Shown in pieces: positions 9,175 to 15,964 of a stretch of DNA of 64,000 bases. Numbering within the stretch: the stretch's first letter is position 1; each line of letters begins with the position of its first letter. Both the position numbers and the translations under genes were made by a program. Origin of the DNA: Pseudodesulfovibrio sp. (lineage in GTDB: Bacteria; Desulfobacterota; Desulfovibrionia; Desulfovibrionales; Desulfovibrionaceae); the NCBI GenBank assembly GCA_016342345.1, contig JAEINO010000001.1:124001-188000 (forward strand), read 5' to 3'. The notes under the pieces were generated by a model, which was given only the letters and a program-made list of their open reading frames with translations, searched no databases and was not told the DNA's origin.

Positions 9175-9674
9175 TTTGTTACGTCAGCCTAGGTTCAAAT
9201 ATCGGTGACACCGAAGAAAACCTACACGATGCGCTGATAAAACTAGAGGATTATGGCGACGAGATTACACTCAAAGCCGTATCCGAATATTATCAAACTG
9301 AACCCCAAGGTCAGGTCAAAGATCAGCCCTGGTTCACTAATCAGATAATCAAACTTGAAATTGACGCAGAGATATGGGCTCCATCCGGATTCATGTCCAC
9401 ATGCACGGCAATTGAGGCTCAACTAGGCCGGGAACGGTCCGTACCAGGAGGCCCAAGACCCCTGGATATGGACATTATCGCCTGGGGCGATGTCGTGATG
9501 GAAAGTGAATTTCTGACGCTGCCACATCCAAGAGCCAAGGATAGGGCGTTTGTTCTTGTCCCACTCAAGGAGGTCGGTCCTGATTTCGTTTTCCCTGATG
9601 GCACAACTGTCGATCAGGCCATTGACGCCATTGAATATCGCCAGGAAGGCCTGAAAATCTGGCAAGAGTCTTAA
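9174..9674 (+). CDS. folK: 6-hydroxymethyl-7,8-dihydropterin pyrophosphokinase (HPPK), non-standard start
   Basis: HPPK transfers pyrophosphate from ATP to 6-hydroxymethyl-dihydropterin in folate synthesis. Family marks are CYVSLGSNIGD at the N-terminus, EPQGQVKDQPWFTNQ, LGRERSVPGGPRPLDMDII (the signature with catalytic aspartates) and LPHPRAKDRAFVLVPL. The frame is fully open from 9135 to the stop at 9674, yet the first in-frame ATG (9393) would delete half the enzyme, including the SLGSN motif. No ATG, GTG or TTG exists upstream in frame. ATT at 9174-9176, overlapping the dapL TAA as TAATT, gives a 166-residue protein of normal length. Translational coupling to dapL is therefore likely. The product is secure; the start codon is inferred. 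Confidence 0.85.
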   Translation: MCYVSLGSNIGDTEENLHDALIKLEDYGDEITLKAVSEYYQTEPQGQVKDQPWFTNQIIKLEIDAEIWAPSGFMSTCTAIEAQLGRERSVPGGPRPLDMDIIAWGDVVMESEFLTLPHPRAKDRAFVLVPLKEVGPDFVFPDGTTVDQAIDAIEYRQEGLKIWQES

Positions 9675-9696
9675 TCTCTAGAATTCGGAGTATCTC

Positions 9697-9978
9697 ATGC
9701 TGAAGTTCATTGTCATTGGTGTTGCTCTTTTCCTCGTCTACAAACTCTTCATGGGTGACAAGAAAAAGAAAGAGATGAATGAAAAGAATACCATCAAGGA
9801 CAAAGTAGCTTCCGGCGAAATGGTCAAGGACCCCGCCTGTGGCACGTATGTCGAAAAGAATGGATCAATCCGAGTCCGAGAAGGGGAGAAGGTTCACGTT
9901 TTCTGTTCATATGAATGCCGCGACAAGTTCTTGAAACAACTCCAGTCATCAACAATTGATTCCAAAAAAACAAAATAG
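9697..9978 (+). CDS. Membrane-anchored YHS/TRASH-like metal-binding small protein
   Basis: A 93-residue protein with one N-terminal transmembrane segment (residues 3-18), a charged Lys-rich linker and a C-terminal segment reading VKDPACGTYV and VFCSYECRDKFL. The pattern Cys-Gly-x-Tyr followed by a hydrophobic FCSxECRxKF segment is that of YHS/TRASH domains, which bind metal ions through cysteines. It starts at an ATG with GGAG upstream, 22 bases after folK, and is followed by a strong terminator, so it is the last gene of the dapL-folK unit. A role in metal sensing or delivery is possible; nothing more specific is supported. Confidence 0.7.
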   Translation: MLKFIVIGVALFLVYKLFMGDKKKKEMNEKNTIKDKVASGEMVKDPACGTYVEKNGSIRVREGEKVHVFCSYECRDKFLKQLQSSTIDSKKTK

Positions 9979-9992
9979 ATTTATCTGATCAT

Positions 9993-10033
9993 ACAAAAAG
10001 TAAAAGGCTCTTAACGAGCCTTTTACTTTTTGT
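9993..10033 (+). terminator. Rho-independent terminator of the dapL-folK operon
   Basis: A long perfect hairpin with arms acaaaaagtaaaaggctc and its complement around a 5-base loop, flanked by A and T runs so it can work in both directions. It sits 14 bases after the YHS-like gene. Confidence 0.9.
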
Positions 10034-10426
10034 AGCATTTGAGATTCGTTACAAGGCATTTTCTTGCTCCATGGCGACCCATCTATTCCAATGTCCAATT
10101 TAAATGCCTCAGAATCAAATCTAACCATCTGAAAATGACAGATTCAAACAATTTTACCAAAATTTTAACCTAAACGACACAAAGAAAATATAAATCCAAT
10201 CATTTTAATAAGTTATATATTTGTCTCATAATGTAAATTATGTAAACTTTTAACAAAAATGAACAGATGAACTGCGCTATCTCTGATTATTTCTGCTCAA
10301 CTCTCGGAAATAATGTATTTGAAATTAGTGACGCTCACATATGCCCATTGAGAGTTTTTTATGAGACTGTTAAGGGTCAACATCATGGAACAATAAAAAA
10401 GGCCGTTAATCGGCGACTGAGGAACA
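10034..10426. other. A+T-rich intergenic stretch without a recognised gene
   Basis: About 390 bases between the dapL-operon terminator and the TPR gene. It is clearly more A+T-rich than its neighbours and probably holds the promoter of the TPR gene. I see no convincing coding frame, no RNA gene and no clear sigma-70 or sigma-54 promoter. Confidence 0.5.
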
Positions 10427-12547
10427 ATGACTCGATTTCTTACAATTCTGACAATCCTGACCTGTGTTTTTTCAACCATTGAGATTTCGCCCGTCCAGGC
10501 ATCGTCCGACAAATCTTATGAACAATGGCTTGAGCAATATGGTGCCTGGGATCGTCTGGAAAATGAATACGCCAAGGAAGTTGACAAGGACTCCCCCGAG
10601 TTGATTCTCAAACGAGCCGAAGTTTACCTCAATTTGAATTCTCCGGCAAAAACACTTGAAATAATAGAAATGACACCGACCTTTGCGGACAATGCAACAA
10701 ATGCAGACCGACTGTGGCTTGGCGGACAAGCCCACAGGGCCTTGGGTGATCTTTCAAAAGCAGTCCTTTGGTTCACACAAGCTTCCAAATTTATTACAAA
10801 TAAATCAGAGGCTCAGCATAGGTTCAAGGCTGAACGAGATTTAAAATACGTATGGCATGATGTCTGGTTGAAAATGTATTGGTCTTACGATGCCAATTTT
10901 ACCCTATCAAGAAGCACGCAGAAAATGGCCTTGAATCAAATTCGTGAAGTCGGTCAGAATGTATGGAAAGGTTCATTTTGGGAACAAGCTGAATCAACTG
11001 TTAATCCTGCCGATTCAAACGCCACCCAAACATCAGTAGAATCCAAAAAAAACGAAAGAACGACTTCTGATGGCTTACCCATACCTCCCTTTATTTCCAG
11101 AACTGACACCGAATCTATTACCAAAGCCTTGGCAGCAGCATCACTTGAAAAATTTGAAGAAGCACAGATTCACCTCGCTTCTATTTCTCAAGAACCTGTC
11201 CGCATCTTTTGGACATCAATCATTATTTTTCTGCAAACTGGCACCATACCGTCAAATCTGGATATTTTTATCCAAGGTAATTTTCTTAAAGCACATGCAT
11301 TCTGGGCCGGAAACATGCTGGCACCCTACTCAATATCCAGAGACCAATGGTTATTAGGCAATCCAGACTCAGGACCATGGACAAAATTCAGAAACAATTT
11401 ATTGGCAATGCCGATTGATACAGCAAACAAAGCCATCGACAACGAACTTGGCTCAATGCTCATCTCCGACCAAACCGCAGCGCTTCTAAATAGCTTCAAG
11501 CTTGCATTTTCATTATCAAATGGAGATTTTATTAATACTGCAACTACCTGGAATAAAATAGATAAAACAAAATTGCCCATAACTTTGCAATTAGCTGGCC
11601 TCCTGTTGTTCAAGGATAACTTGAACAATGTCCTGCCACTCAACCCAGCTGAATCATTCAAACTGTACCCCATCTTGACTGCCCTTTCCGGCGCAGCTGG
11701 TCAGGATATGGTTGCCAAGACCGTAGCCCCCTTCTGGATAACAGCACCGTCTAATCAATTAAAAAAGATGTCACAACAGCAATGGCCAATGGACAAACTG
11801 CTTCTGCTTGCATACCACCAACAACAATTTAATAAGCAACCGTCCATTGAACTGGCCAAAAGATCAGCCTTCCTTTTCGATGATTCATCGTTTGGCATCA
11901 AAAGCATTCTATATCTGGCCGATGAGGCCGTACGTGCCAAGAAACTTCAACTTGGCGCATTTTATCTCAATAAAGTTGACGCAAACGCCTTACCAGGACC
12001 ACTCAAAGTAAGTTGGCTCGACACCAAAACACGTTTGGAACTGGATTCATCCAGACAGGAAGCAGCCTTAAAAACATACAAGGAAATGTTGGCCACGGGT
12101 GAACAAATTCCTGTCATGACCAGACTCCGCATGGCCCTCATCTTCCAACAACGAAGAGATTTTGAAGCTGCCAAGGAGCAACTGCTCGCCATGTGGAACA
12201 TGCGAGCCAGTCTGACCACAACCCTTCAGGCAGAGACCCTGTTCTGGCTCGGTGAAGGGGAACAGGCGGTCCTGAACACGGACAAGGCTCTGGATTATTA
12301 TCTGCACCTGGCTTGGCAGTATCCTCAAGAAAGCATATGGGCATTGACAGCCATGTATCGCGCCTCGCTTATTTATGAAAAACGAGGCAAATACGATACC
12401 GCCAAACGGCTGCTGAATACGGTAATAAGACGCGCAGATCGCAAAGAGCAGCGTGAAGCCGCAAAAGCTCGAATCAATGCCATAGACAAGAAAATGGGGA
12501 AACCATCCAAATCAAATCAATCGAGCACACTGGTTTATCCGTTTTAA
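10427..12547 (+). CDS. Exported TPR-repeat protein, function unknown
   Basis: A 706-residue protein with an N-terminal signal peptide (TRFLTILTILTCVFSTIEIS, cleavage probably after PVQA near residue 25). The rest looks helical throughout, with TPR-like units most visible at residues about 60-120 (LILKRAEVYLNLNSPAKTLE, LWLGGQAHRALGDLSKAV) and 560-690 (TLFWLGEGEQAVLNTDKALD, MYRASLIYEKRGKYDTAKR). The middle is poorly conserved in appearance. It is probably periplasmic and may act as a scaffold, as other periplasmic TPR proteins do. It is a single-gene unit: AGGA precedes the ATG and a terminator follows. No specific function can be assigned. Confidence 0.75.
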   Translation: MTRFLTILTILTCVFSTIEISPVQASSDKSYEQWLEQYGAWDRLENEYAKEVDKDSPELILKRAEVYLNLNSPAKTLEIIEMTPTFADNATNADRLWLGGQAHRALGDLSKAVLWFTQASKFITNKSEAQHRFKAERDLKYVWHDVWLKMYWSYDANFTLSRSTQKMALNQIREVGQNVWKGSFWEQAESTVNPADSNATQTSVESKKNERTTSDGLPIPPFISRTDTESITKALAAASLEKFEEAQIHLASISQEPVRIFWTSIIIFLQTGTIPSNLDIFIQGNFLKAHAFWAGNMLAPYSISRDQWLLGNPDSGPWTKFRNNLLAMPIDTANKAIDNELGSMLISDQTAALLNSFKLAFSLSNGDFINTATTWNKIDKTKLPITLQLAGLLLFKDNLNNVLPLNPAESFKLYPILTALSGAAGQDMVAKTVAPFWITAPSNQLKKMSQQQWPMDKLLLLAYHQQQFNKQPSIELAKRSAFLFDDSSFGIKSILYLADEAVRAKKLQLGAFYLNKVDANALPGPLKVSWLDTKTRLELDSSRQEAALKTYKEMLATGEQIPVMTRLRMALIFQQRRDFEAAKEQLLAMWNMRASLTTTLQAETLFWLGEGEQAVLNTDKALDYYLHLAWQYPQESIWALTAMYRASLIYEKRGKYDTAKRLLNTVIRRADRKEQREAAKARINAIDKKMGKPSKSNQSSTLVYPF

Positions 12548-12559
12548 TACAATTACAAA

Positions 12560-12602
12560 AAAAGAAAGCCCCCTGCCTGAGGCAAGGGGGCTTTCTTTTT
12601 TA
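12560..12602. terminator. Bidirectional terminator between convergent genes
   Basis: A hairpin with the core AAAGCCCCCT and its complement AGGGGGCTTT around TGCCTGAGGCA, flanked by A and T runs. It lies between the plus-strand TPR gene and the minus-strand hydrolase and can serve both. Confidence 0.9.
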
Positions 12603-12649
12603 TAAGCAATAAATTTAACTAAATATTCTTCTTCCAATCTACTCTATTC

Positions 12650-13750
12650 TCATTTGGCCTGATCAGTCATATCCCTATACGATGATTTTACGCCACACAT
12701 GGGAATAAAAAGAATCTTCTTGCCATTGAGAGGAAGTTTTTCCAGATGCACCACACGAATATCCTGATTGTAATATGTACGGAAATACACACTTTTACGA
12801 GATAGATCATATACCGTGGCCCACTGGGTATAATCATATCCAAATGCACCCTTCTTGTCCTTTGCTCGCACTGCTCCGATAGGAATTGTTATGTTGCTTA
12901 TCAGGTTCCAGGCCAAATTTATCGCTCCATCTGCATCTTTGGCCGGGTCCACGGCATTGGCAAGGAAAGCAGCCCTCACAAATCTGGAAGGTGGCGTAAA
13001 ATCACCAGGAAGTCCCAGCATTCCAGACCCCTGCCCTATTGGGGCAACCTCAAGATTCCCCAACAGTCCTGGTTCGACATTATCTTTTCCAAGATTCACG
13101 TAATTACGCAGATTGGTAAGATGCCAGTCAAAGGAGGGAGAATTGGTAAAGATACCAATCTGATTCTCGGTAATCTTGATTCCTCCTTCTACCGGCTCAA
13201 TGACCAAAGCTCTCCCTGTTGAATCCATGACATACCAATGGACCGGAGGGACTCTGCCCATTGCTTCAAGAACGACTCCTGCAATCCTGATAGTGGCTGT
13301 TTTTTTCCTGACATCGTCGATGGTTGCACAATTTCCAAGAATCCAGTTACCAAAATCAGCCGGGGAAAGAGTCTTTGAATACTCTGCAGGCGTTACTGTC
13401 TGATATTGGGCTTCGCCGGGGAACCAGAACCCGCCGATATACAGCCCCTTCTCATTCACTCCCTCGATCAATACCTCTTCACCAAAAGCGTTAGGTCCCA
13501 TATACGCATATGTATTTTTCCATTTCATACCGGGCTTGCCATCTGGGGCTGAAGCCTGCCATGCCTGATCTTGTGGAACAAACATGATGCTTGACTGCAT
13601 CTCTGTTGCAAATTCCATTGTCCGTGCAAAAAACACTGAATCGTTCAAAGCCTTGACGCGAATTCCTGTGCACGCCCAGACAGGAACGGACACTATGATG
13701 GTTGCAATGAATGTGATGAGGAAAAAGTAACTGACTTTAGCTTGATACAT
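12650..13750 (-). CDS. Secreted choloylglycine-hydrolase-family amidase (linear amide C-N hydrolase)
   Basis: An Ntn-hydrolase of about 366 residues related to penicillin V acylase and bile salt hydrolase. It has a signal peptide ending VPVWA directly before CTGIRVKALNDSVFFARTMEF; the cysteine would be the N-terminal nucleophile exposed by signal-peptide cleavage, as in exported members of the family. Further family segments are LIEGVNEKGLYIGGFWFPG and YDYTQWATVYDLSRKSVYFRTY. The ATG at 13750 has GGAGG upstream and is preferred over a start 17 codons earlier. Possible substrates are N-acyl-homoserine lactones, penicillin V or other amides; bile salts are unlikely for an environmental bacterium, but the sequence alone does not decide. 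Confidence 0.85.
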   Translation of the reverse strand: MYQAKVSYFFLITFIATIIVSVPVWACTGIRVKALNDSVFFARTMEFATEMQSSIMFVPQDQAWQASAPDGKPGMKWKNTYAYMGPNAFGEEVLIEGVNEKGLYIGGFWFPGEAQYQTVTPAEYSKTLSPADFGNWILGNCATIDDVRKKTATIRIAGVVLEAMGRVPPVHWYVMDSTGRALVIEPVEGGIKITENQIGIFTNSPSFDWHLTNLRNYVNLGKDNVEPGLLGNLEVAPIGQGSGMLGLPGDFTPPSRFVRAAFLANAVDPAKDADGAINLAWNLISNITIPIGAVRAKDKKGAFGYDYTQWATVYDLSRKSVYFRTYYNQDIRVVHLEKLPLNGKKILFIPMCGVKSSYRDMTDQAK

Positions 13751-14008
13751 GTTGCGTCCTCCATGAATACGAATAATTGTCATTAATAACGCATACTGCA
13801 CTACCTGAGAACAAAAAGTCCAGAATCTGTTTTATTGAAAATCATATCCAAATTAGGGAAAAACCAAGGCAAACTGCACGGCAAGTCCAAACAATTTCTG
13901 CTATCGATTTAAGGTGCACTCTCCGCCTTGTTGTCTTTCATCTCCTCCCCCGGGGAAATGATGTCAAAGAAAAATTCACGCCGTTTTTAACTGCTTTGAA
14001 AAATACAA

Positions 14009-14041
14009 AAAAGGTTGCAACTCGTTAGCTGCAACCTTTTT
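14009..14041. terminator. Terminator-like hairpin
   Basis: A hairpin with arms AAAAGGTTGCA and TGCAACCTTTTT around a 10-base loop. The surrounding 13751-14104 has no gene I can support apart from the promoter region of the hydrolase. Transcription arriving from the element side on the minus strand would stop here. Confidence 0.7.
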
Positions 14042-14067
14042 AAGCTCTGGTACCAATAGTAGGGCAA

Positions 14068-14093
14068 GAAAAAAGCCCTGTGAGGACAGGGCT
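14068..14093 (-). terminator. Terminator left behind from the original tRNA-Leu transcript
   Basis: On the minus strand AGCCCTG, a 6-base loop and CAGGGCT are followed by a run of six T. It lies just beyond the left copy of the tRNA-Leu 3' end, where the natural tRNA terminator would have been before the element inserted between gene and terminator. Confidence 0.75.
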
Positions 14094-14104
14094 ATCAATC
14101 TTCG

Positions 14105-14131
14105 AATGGTGCCGAGGGGGGGACTCGAACC
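14105..14131. repeat. Left attachment site (attL) of the integrated element
   Basis: A 27-bp sequence identical to 27843-27869, which is the 3' end of the intact tRNA-Leu gene including CCA. Beyond 14131 similarity to the tRNA is lost, so this is a tRNA fragment and not a gene. Such flanking repeats are the product of integration by a tyrosine recombinase; the matching integrase lies at 26003-27691. Confidence 0.9.
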
Positions 14132-14208
14132 TCCCGAACCCCGCGACATAGTGGCAATGTATTGATTTTACTTACTTATATTCTTTTCAGCATTTTCCTT
14201 TAGCTATA

Positions 14209-14233
14209 TTTTGACCTACCATTTTGACCCACC
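14209..14233 (+). promoter_or_regulatory. Pair of TTTTGACCCACC-like repeats near attL
   Basis: Two 12-bp direct repeats, TTTTGACCTACC (14209-14220) and TTTTGACCCACC (14222-14233), 13 bp apart. The same motif occurs three times just inside attR (27725-27758). Motifs shared by both ends of an element are typical integrase arm-type or excisionase sites; binding has not been shown. Confidence 0.55.
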
Positions 14234-14264
14234 TTCAGCAAACATTTTTTTATAAATATCCCTA

Positions 14265-14361
14265 TCCGATTTGTTGCGCACATAATATCCGACGAGCTAG
14301 CGTTAAGGGTGCTACTCCTTTCAGGGTGGTAATACTTCAACCCAGTAGAAGCGTCTACTGG
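14265..14361 (+). promoter_or_regulatory. Conserved structured leader of polymerase-like gene 1
   Basis: Positions 14265-14329 match the leader of the next gene (15844-15909) at 58 of 66 aligned positions. The block contains two TCCGA elements 23 bp apart, a GAG...CTC pairing and ends CAGGGTGG. Twelve bases later is a perfect hairpin with arms CCAGTAGA (14342-14349) and TCTACTGG (14354-14361) and loop AGCG, ending 5 bases before the GGGAGA ribosome binding site. The corresponding hairpin of leader 2 has a different sequence but the same place. This suggests a structured 5' RNA; a DNA-level operator or replication site is the alternative. Confidence 0.65.
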
Positions 14362-14378
14362 CCCATGGGAGAATAACC

Positions 14379-15719
14379 ATGATCAGACCAAAAAGAGGAA
14401 TCCCTTACAACAAGGATCTGGAATGTTTCAAGGATGAAAATAGCCGTCCGCTGGATGTTCATCTGAATACCAGCCAATGGCAGATACGATCTATTACAAA
14501 GAAGGTGTTGCTTGACCTAATGACCAAGCTGCCTCCACAGAAGACTTACCAGAACAACTACATCGATCATCTGCAGATTTTGGTGTTGAACCTATTTGTC
14601 GCTTACTTAGAAGGGAAGCACATGTGGATCGGATACCCCCGGAATGCGGAAGCACAGTATTCCGAGCGGTTCAAAAGACTTCATATTTCTGGATATTATA
14701 TCGCCAAACTGGTCGACCGCCTAGAAGAACTTGGATATGTGCAAAACGTCATCGGTTATAAAAACCACAGTACTAAAGAAGGAAAGCAATCCCGCATCCA
14801 AGCCACCGACAAGCTCTTCGCGGTCCTTATGGAAAATGATATTAATGCGGACATGATTCATAACAACTTCATGAACCCGGAAGTGATTTTGCTTTCCAAT
14901 AATCCTTGGATGGAATGGGGGGAAAAGAAGGTTGAATGGACCGAATACGTGATGGCGCGAGAAGAAGAAGTGTCCGGCATCAACGAACTGATCAAAAAGG
15001 CCGACATCGAGCTGAACATCTCGCCGGATGAAATGCTTCGCCTGCAGAATCAAATGAAGTGGCGTAATCCAGATTTCCGGCTGGCCTGGTACGGCACACG
15101 CTACCGACGCATCTTCAGCGGCGATTATGAACATGGCGGTCGCTGGCAAGGCCACTGGGTCCTTTGCATCCCCAACGAATACCGTAGGCAGATCAGCATC
15201 AATGGTGAAAAGGTCGTCGAACTGGGCTATGTCAATCTTCACCCCCGTATGACCTATGACCTTGCGGGGGCCCCTATGCCTGAATGTGATTTGTATACCT
15301 ACCCAGAAGTTGATGCCGGGGTAAATGCTCGGAAGGTGCGCAAAGTAATTTTCAATTGTCTTCTAAACGCCGAAACTTTTCGCAAGGGGTACATCAGTGC
15401 CATCTACAATTTTGAAGACGATGAAAATATCAATCTATCGTGGCTAAAAGTACGCGATATTGCAAATAAAATGAAGAAATACCACGCACCAATTGCCGAC
15501 TATTTTGGCACTGGCCTTGGACTGAAGCTTCAGCATATGGACAGTGAAATCGCGCGGGATATCCTGATAGATTTGAAAGATGCCGGGATAATCTGCTTGC
15601 CCGTACATGAGAGTTTCATCGTTGCCCGCCAACATGAAGATAAGCTGCGGCGATTGATGATCTACCATTATCAGAAGAAGATGGGCAATACGCCTGTTGT
15701 TGACCGGAATGAAGGCTAG
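14379..15719 (+). CDS. Family A / T7-type polymerase-like protein, paralogue 1, catalytic sites altered
   Basis: A 446-residue protein paralogous over its whole length to the next gene. The C-terminal half carries three segments in the order and style of single-subunit polymerases. Motif-A-like: VVELGYVNLHPRMTYDLAG (Gly283 where the paralogue has Asp). Motif-B-like: RKVRKVIFNCLLNA, with Arg318 and Lys322 in the R-x3-K spacing. Motif-C-like: LPVHESFIV (Glu411 for Asp). Between them, KLQHMDSEIARDIL resembles the helix before motif C in T7 RNA polymerase. Both positions that would bind catalytic metal are thus changed, so this copy may be inactive or regulatory. ATG at 14379 has GGGAGA upstream. 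The family assignment is from motifs by eye and is moderate. Confidence 0.6.
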   Translation: MIRPKRGIPYNKDLECFKDENSRPLDVHLNTSQWQIRSITKKVLLDLMTKLPPQKTYQNNYIDHLQILVLNLFVAYLEGKHMWIGYPRNAEAQYSERFKRLHISGYYIAKLVDRLEELGYVQNVIGYKNHSTKEGKQSRIQATDKLFAVLMENDINADMIHNNFMNPEVILLSNNPWMEWGEKKVEWTEYVMAREEEVSGINELIKKADIELNISPDEMLRLQNQMKWRNPDFRLAWYGTRYRRIFSGDYEHGGRWQGHWVLCIPNEYRRQISINGEKVVELGYVNLHPRMTYDLAGAPMPECDLYTYPEVDAGVNARKVRKVIFNCLLNAETFRKGYISAIYNFEDDENINLSWLKVRDIANKMKKYHAPIADYFGTGLGLKLQHMDSEIARDILIDLKDAGIICLPVHESFIVARQHEDKLRRLMIYHYQKKMGNTPVVDRNEG

Positions 15720-15740
15720 TCTCTGGACGGATTCAAAAGG

Positions 15741-15766
15741 GGATGGCTTCGGCCATCCTTTTTTTT
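15741..15766 (+). terminator. Rho-independent terminator after polymerase-like gene 1
   Basis: GGATGGC, a TTCG tetraloop and GCCATCC followed by eight T. It separates the two paralogous genes, so each has its own transcription unit and leader. Confidence 0.95.
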
Positions 15767-15843
15767 GAACATCATCTTTCTGAATAGATAGAAGAAGGAG
15801 AATAACGAACCTCTCCTCCAAGTAATTTGTGAAAATACCCGTG

Positions 15844-15945
15844 TCCGATTTGTTGCGCCCAAAATATCCGACGAGCTATCGTTGTGGGTGCTGCTCTGTT
15901 TCAGGGTGGCCCAACCCATAACTGCAGGTGGATGAAATCCCCTGC
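15844..15945 (+). promoter_or_regulatory. Conserved structured leader of polymerase-like gene 2
   Basis: Positions 15844-15909 are the second copy of the conserved leader block. Fourteen bases later is a hairpin with arms GCAGG-T-GGAT (15924-15933, one bulged T) and ATCC-CCTGC (15937-15945) around GAA. It ends 6 bases before AAGGAG. Its sequence is unrelated to the hairpin of leader 1, while position and pairing are kept, as expected for selection on structure. In this copy GGGT (15904-15907) could also pair with ACCC (15914-15917). Confidence 0.65.
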
Positions 15946-15964
15946 TCGCTCAAGGAGATTTTAA

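Noticed and set aside
13777-14028. An 83-codon plus-strand frame between the hydrolase and the element
   Set aside because: No ribosome binding site, no motif, and it runs into a terminator hairpin; composition does not look coding.
14107-14140. A tRNA gene at the left repeat
   Set aside because: Only the T-arm and acceptor 3' strand match; the anticodon and D arms are missing. It is an attachment-site remnant.
14224-14256. Sigma-70 promoter TTGACC/TATAAA for polymerase-like gene 1
   Set aside because: The spacer would be 21 bases, too long for a normal promoter; TTGACC belongs to the arm-site repeat.
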